A DNA stretch of 64,000 nt. Source: Henriciella sp045287255. Its GTDB lineage: Bacteria; Pseudomonadota; Alphaproteobacteria; Caulobacterales; Hyphomonadaceae. The notes under the pieces are model-generated. The model searched no databases. It was not told where the DNA came from and was given only the letters and a program-made list of their open reading frames with translations. Of this stretch, positions 61,419 to 64,000 are shown piece by piece; position 1 is the stretch's first letter; each line of letters starts with the position of its first letter. The position numbers were made by a program, and so were the translations under genes. The DNA lies in contig NZ_CP137142.1 of NCBI RefSeq assembly GCF_045287255.1, positions 62,001 through 126,000 on the forward strand, written 5' to 3'.

Positions 61419-64000
61419 CTAGAATTCTTTGCGGATATCCACGTACCAATAACGCCCACGGTTCGAGTGAAGACTTGGGAAGTAACCACTGGCGAATTCG
61501 TCTGCGAGCGGCGGCTCCTCATCTGTGATGTTGCGAGCGCCCACGCGAATACGCGTATCGCCACCCAACCATTCCTCTATTGTATACTGACCATAGAGGC
61601 TGATGGTCTCAAACGGATCGACTTCGAAAATCTCACCGCCTGGTCCCGTCACGGACGTATCGATCACGTCACCGACATAGTTGTAGAACAGGCCAGCACC
61701 CCAGGCGCCGTTACGCCAGATGACACTCGCATTACCGCGCCATTCCGGACGCCCATCCTGTTGAATACGGTCTTGCGAGCCAGGCACATCGACCGCGTCA
61801 TTCGCGGTACCCGCTTCGACCGCAGCAAGGATCGCGTTGGCCTCGGCAGACGGCGCCTGGAAAGCTTCCTTGAGATAGGCCGCGTTCACTTTGAAATCGA
61901 AGTTGCCGAGCTGATCTGTATCAATGCCCCAGTTTACGCCAAAATCGATGCCCTCGAACTCACGAGGGTTCAGGTTGACGTACTGGTCCGCGACTTCGAC
62001 GATTTCGCCTGCAGGTGTCAGGCCTGCTGCCGTGTAGAGCGCGATTTCATCAGCGGTTGGAGCTGCGCGGACAACGTTCGGGTTAGAGCTGCCTTGCAAG
62101 CGCAAGACGTAATCCAGTGAAATTTGGTTCTGATCCCCAAAGATACCGACCACATCTTCTTGTTCAATCCGCCACCAGTCCAGAGTGAAGGTCAGGTCAT
62201 CTACGAATGACGGCTGATACACGAAACCGATTGAGATATTATCGTTTTCTTCCGGTTGCAGATCCGGGCCACCCGAGCGAACACTTTCTACGGAATTTCC
62301 GTCACAATCACCGGTATTGAAGTCGGTCCCGTTTGCACGCGCAGTTGCCTCGCACAAAATCCAGTCTTCCCGGCCACCGTTTACACGGCGAATTCCTGTC
62401 GCATTGATCTGCTCCAGATTTGGCGCACGGAAGCCTTGTGAGTATGCAGCGCGGACCTGGAAGTCAGCATGCGGATACCAAGACAAGGCAACTTTCGGTT
62501 TTGCGATGCTGCCGACATCTGAATAGTCTTCCGCACGGATAGCAAGCTGTGCATCCAGGCTATGGACGAGCGGGATATTCATATCCTCGCTGACCAGCGG
62601 CACCGCCAGTTCTGCGAAGGCTGAAAATACGTCCCGGTCCCCATCTGTATCTGGTGTTGGACTAGACCCCATAATGTCACTTGGGATGACGTTCCCGGTC
62701 ACCGCGTCAGTAAACACGATTGTACCATCCAACCGCGCGTCACGATCATCCTTAAACTCCTCGCGGCGGAACTCCACGCCAAGAGCGATGCCGAGGCTCC
62801 CGGCTGGTAGTTCATAAACTGACCCACTGGAAAGCTTAAAGTCCGCCAAGGTCAGCGAGGTTTCCCCAACCCGCGAAACAGGTACGAGGAAACTATCGAT
62901 GGTAGCCTGGCTATTGAATGTCCCCGGCGCATCTGTATCAGTCGTATTGCCCCCTGCGAAGATATTATAAGCGTCCGCGGTAGTTCCATTAATCGCTTGT
63001 TGGAAAAGCGTGTTGCTGACGCGATTGGTGACATCGGTTGTCTCAGCTTCCGAATGAAGCAGCGCAGTCTCCCAATTCCATTGCTCCCAATCACCTCGCA
63101 GGCCGCCAAGCAATCTGAAGCTATCATTTTCTACGTCAACACGGCGAGGACCTGCATCCAGCGGACGATAATCCCGAATCTCAAGATCGACATCGAATGG
63201 GTTATAGAAAGCCTCCGCAGACACAGCCAAGCGCCCGCTTGAAAGGATTTGTGCGGCTTCACGCTCCCGGTTGTAATCGGCGTGATAATACGTTACCTCA
63301 CCAAAGAACTCGGTACCGTTCAAGAACTCATGGTTCACAAAAGCCATGATGTTTTGACGTTCAGTGTTGCCAACCAGCTCGCGATAACGCGCACGGTCAA
63401 GGCGCAATGCGGTGTCGATGGAGCCGCCATTGTCGGCACAGACACCATTTCCAAGATCAACGAGACATCCGGCAAACGTATCCGGTTGAATATGGAAATC
63501 ATCATCACCGATCGCTGCGATCGGGCCCTCCAGGGATCTAAACTCAGCCCATTGGGTCTGCGTTGAGAGATTTCGGAGCTGTGTATCCCCTTCAAATGGG
63601 GTTCCCTCAAAGAACGTTCTCAGGTCCTCTGTGCTCGAATTACGCAGCTGCAACGCAGAGAAACCCTCACGATCAAGAAAGTTTGCGAATACCGAAACAT
63701 TGGTCCGGCCATCATTGAAATTCTTGCCCCACTTTACCGTGCCCGTGAGCTCTCTCAGGTCAGTGTTCTCAGAGCCGCCATAGCGAAGACTAACATCAAA
63801 GCCTTCGAAATCATCCTGAGTGATCGTATTGATAACGCCTGCCACAGCATCAGTGCCGTAGATCGCAGCAGCCCCATCTCGCAGCACTTCCAAGCGCTGA
63901 ATACCGGTTACAGGGAGCGATTGTGAATTGACGGTGTTGACCGGAACAAAGTCCTCAACTTGTGTTCCCGGATGGAGCACAAGCCGGCGTCCGTTCAATA
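61419..64000 (-). CDS. TonB-dependent receptor (5' partial), peptide/D-amino-acid operon
   Basis: At least 860 residues of an outer-membrane receptor, open at the window end, so the signal and start of the plug are outside. The plug part (NGRRLVLHPGTQVEDFVPVNTVNSQSLPVTGIQRLEVLRDGAAAIYGTDAVAGVINTITQ) and the final YWYVDIRKEF with terminal Phe are typical. The barrel has FRAPNLEQINATG and other family segments. It heads the operon, so it probably imports the oligomer or conjugate that the following enzymes process. Confidence 0.93.
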   Translation of the reverse strand, partial: LNGRRLVLHPGTQVEDFVPVNTVNSQSLPVTGIQRLEVLRDGAAAIYGTDAVAGVINTITQDDFEGFDVSLRYGGSENTDLRELTGTVKWGKNFNDGRTNVSVFANFLDREGFSALQLRNSSTEDLRTFFEGTPFEGDTQLRNLSTQTQWAEFRSLEGPIAAIGDDDFHIQPDTFAGCLVDLGNGVCADNGGSIDTALRLDRARYRELVGNTERQNIMAFVNHEFLNGTEFFGEVTYYHADYNREREAAQILSSGRLAVSAEAFYNPFDVDLEIRDYRPLDAGPRRVDVENDSFRLLGGLRGDWEQWNWETALLHSEAETTDVTNRVSNTLFQQAINGTTADAYNIFAGGNTTDTDAPGTFNSQATIDSFLVPVSRVGETSLTLADFKLSSGSVYELPAGSLGIALGVEFRREEFKDDRDARLDGTIVFTDAVTGNVIPSDIMGSSPTPDTDGDRDVFSAFAELAVPLVSEDMNIPLVHSLDAQLAIRAEDYSDVGSIAKPKVALSWYPHADFQVRAAYSQGFRAPNLEQINATGIRRVNGGREDWILCEATARANGTDFNTGDCDGNSVESVRSGGPDLQPEENDNISIGFVYQPSFVDDLTFTLDWWRIEQEDVVGIFGDQNQISLDYVLRLQGSSNPNVVRAAPTADEIALYTAAGLTPAGEIVEVADQYVNLNPREFEGIDFGVNWGIDTDQLGNFDFKVNAAYLKEAFQAPSAEANAILAAVEAGTANDAVDVPGSQDRIQQDGRPEWRGNASVIWRNGAWGAGLFYNYVGDVIDTSVTGPGGEIFEVDPFETISLYGQYTIEEWLGGDTRIRVGARNITDEEPPLADEFASGYFPSLHSNRGRYWYVDIRKEF

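Noticed and set aside
1..64000. tRNA, rRNA or CRISPR arrays
   Set aside because: No tRNA T-loop motif in a cloverleaf context, no rRNA sequence and no regularly spaced direct repeats were seen; covariance or repeat-finder runs were not possible here.

Overview
The window reads as chromosomal DNA of a free-living, heterotrophic alphaproteobacterium, most likely from the Caulobacterales / Hyphomonadaceae-Maricaulales side. Supporting this are a divK-pleD cell-cycle operon with canonical signalling residues, DinB with a zinc-finger-like N-terminus and an alphaproteobacterial SOS box (GTTC-N7-GTTC), a ligase-associated DEXH helicase, two TonB-dependent receptors and a possible CtrA box (TTAA-N7-TTAA). 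Base composition is moderately GC-rich. Genes are tightly packed with many 1-10 bp overlaps, and four convergent pairs interlock their stop codons in 4 bp. The assignment is from recognised families only; no rRNA or tRNA gene was seen.

Layout. 1-6.2 kb: repair helicase (partial), hemW-rdgB, a DUF2975/XRE pair, a serine hydrolase and a CinA-like protein. 6.3-13.5 kb: nitroreductase, rph, an acyltransferase and the heat-shock genes hrcA-grpE and dnaK (RpoH-type promoter, no dnaJ next to it). 13.6-17.4 kb: a TetR-sterol desaturase operon with a perfect operator palindrome, an orphan HSDR-type nuclease-like protein, and about 1 kb of repeat-rich non-coding DNA. 17.4-31.3 kb: dps, aminotransferase, uvrC, a phospholipase C-DUF4332 fusion, tesB, a fatty acyl-CoA synthetase, thiD, amn, a phosphatase and ycgN. 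31.3-46 kb: a LuxR solo, HIT, a FemAB/GNAT-like protein, an iron-regulated TonB-receptor locus with a Fur-type box, GDPD, RidA, dinB, divK-pleD, rpmG, NUDIX and rnr. 46.1-46.4 kb: a frameshifted IS6-type transposase remnant.

46.4-54.1 kb is the least familiar part. A four-gene operon encodes exported proteins of unknown function, one with four exact C-x9-C-x-C repeats and one 817-residue protein with a Cys-rich tail. It is divergent from an exported lipoprotein followed by a LuxR-HTH / alpha-beta-hydrolase fusion whose catalytic residues look altered (Cys nucleophile, Gln where His is expected).

54.2-64.0 kb is a single-strand operon-like run: TonB-dependent receptor (partial), a D-amino-acid dehydrogenase, M14 carboxypeptidase, D-aminoacylase, a GltP-type symporter with acidic-amino-acid signature residues and a CapA-type lipoprotein. 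Together they look like a scavenging locus for peptides or N-acyl conjugates containing D- (probably acidic) amino acids, such as poly-gamma-glutamate or cell-wall peptides. That substrate is inference.
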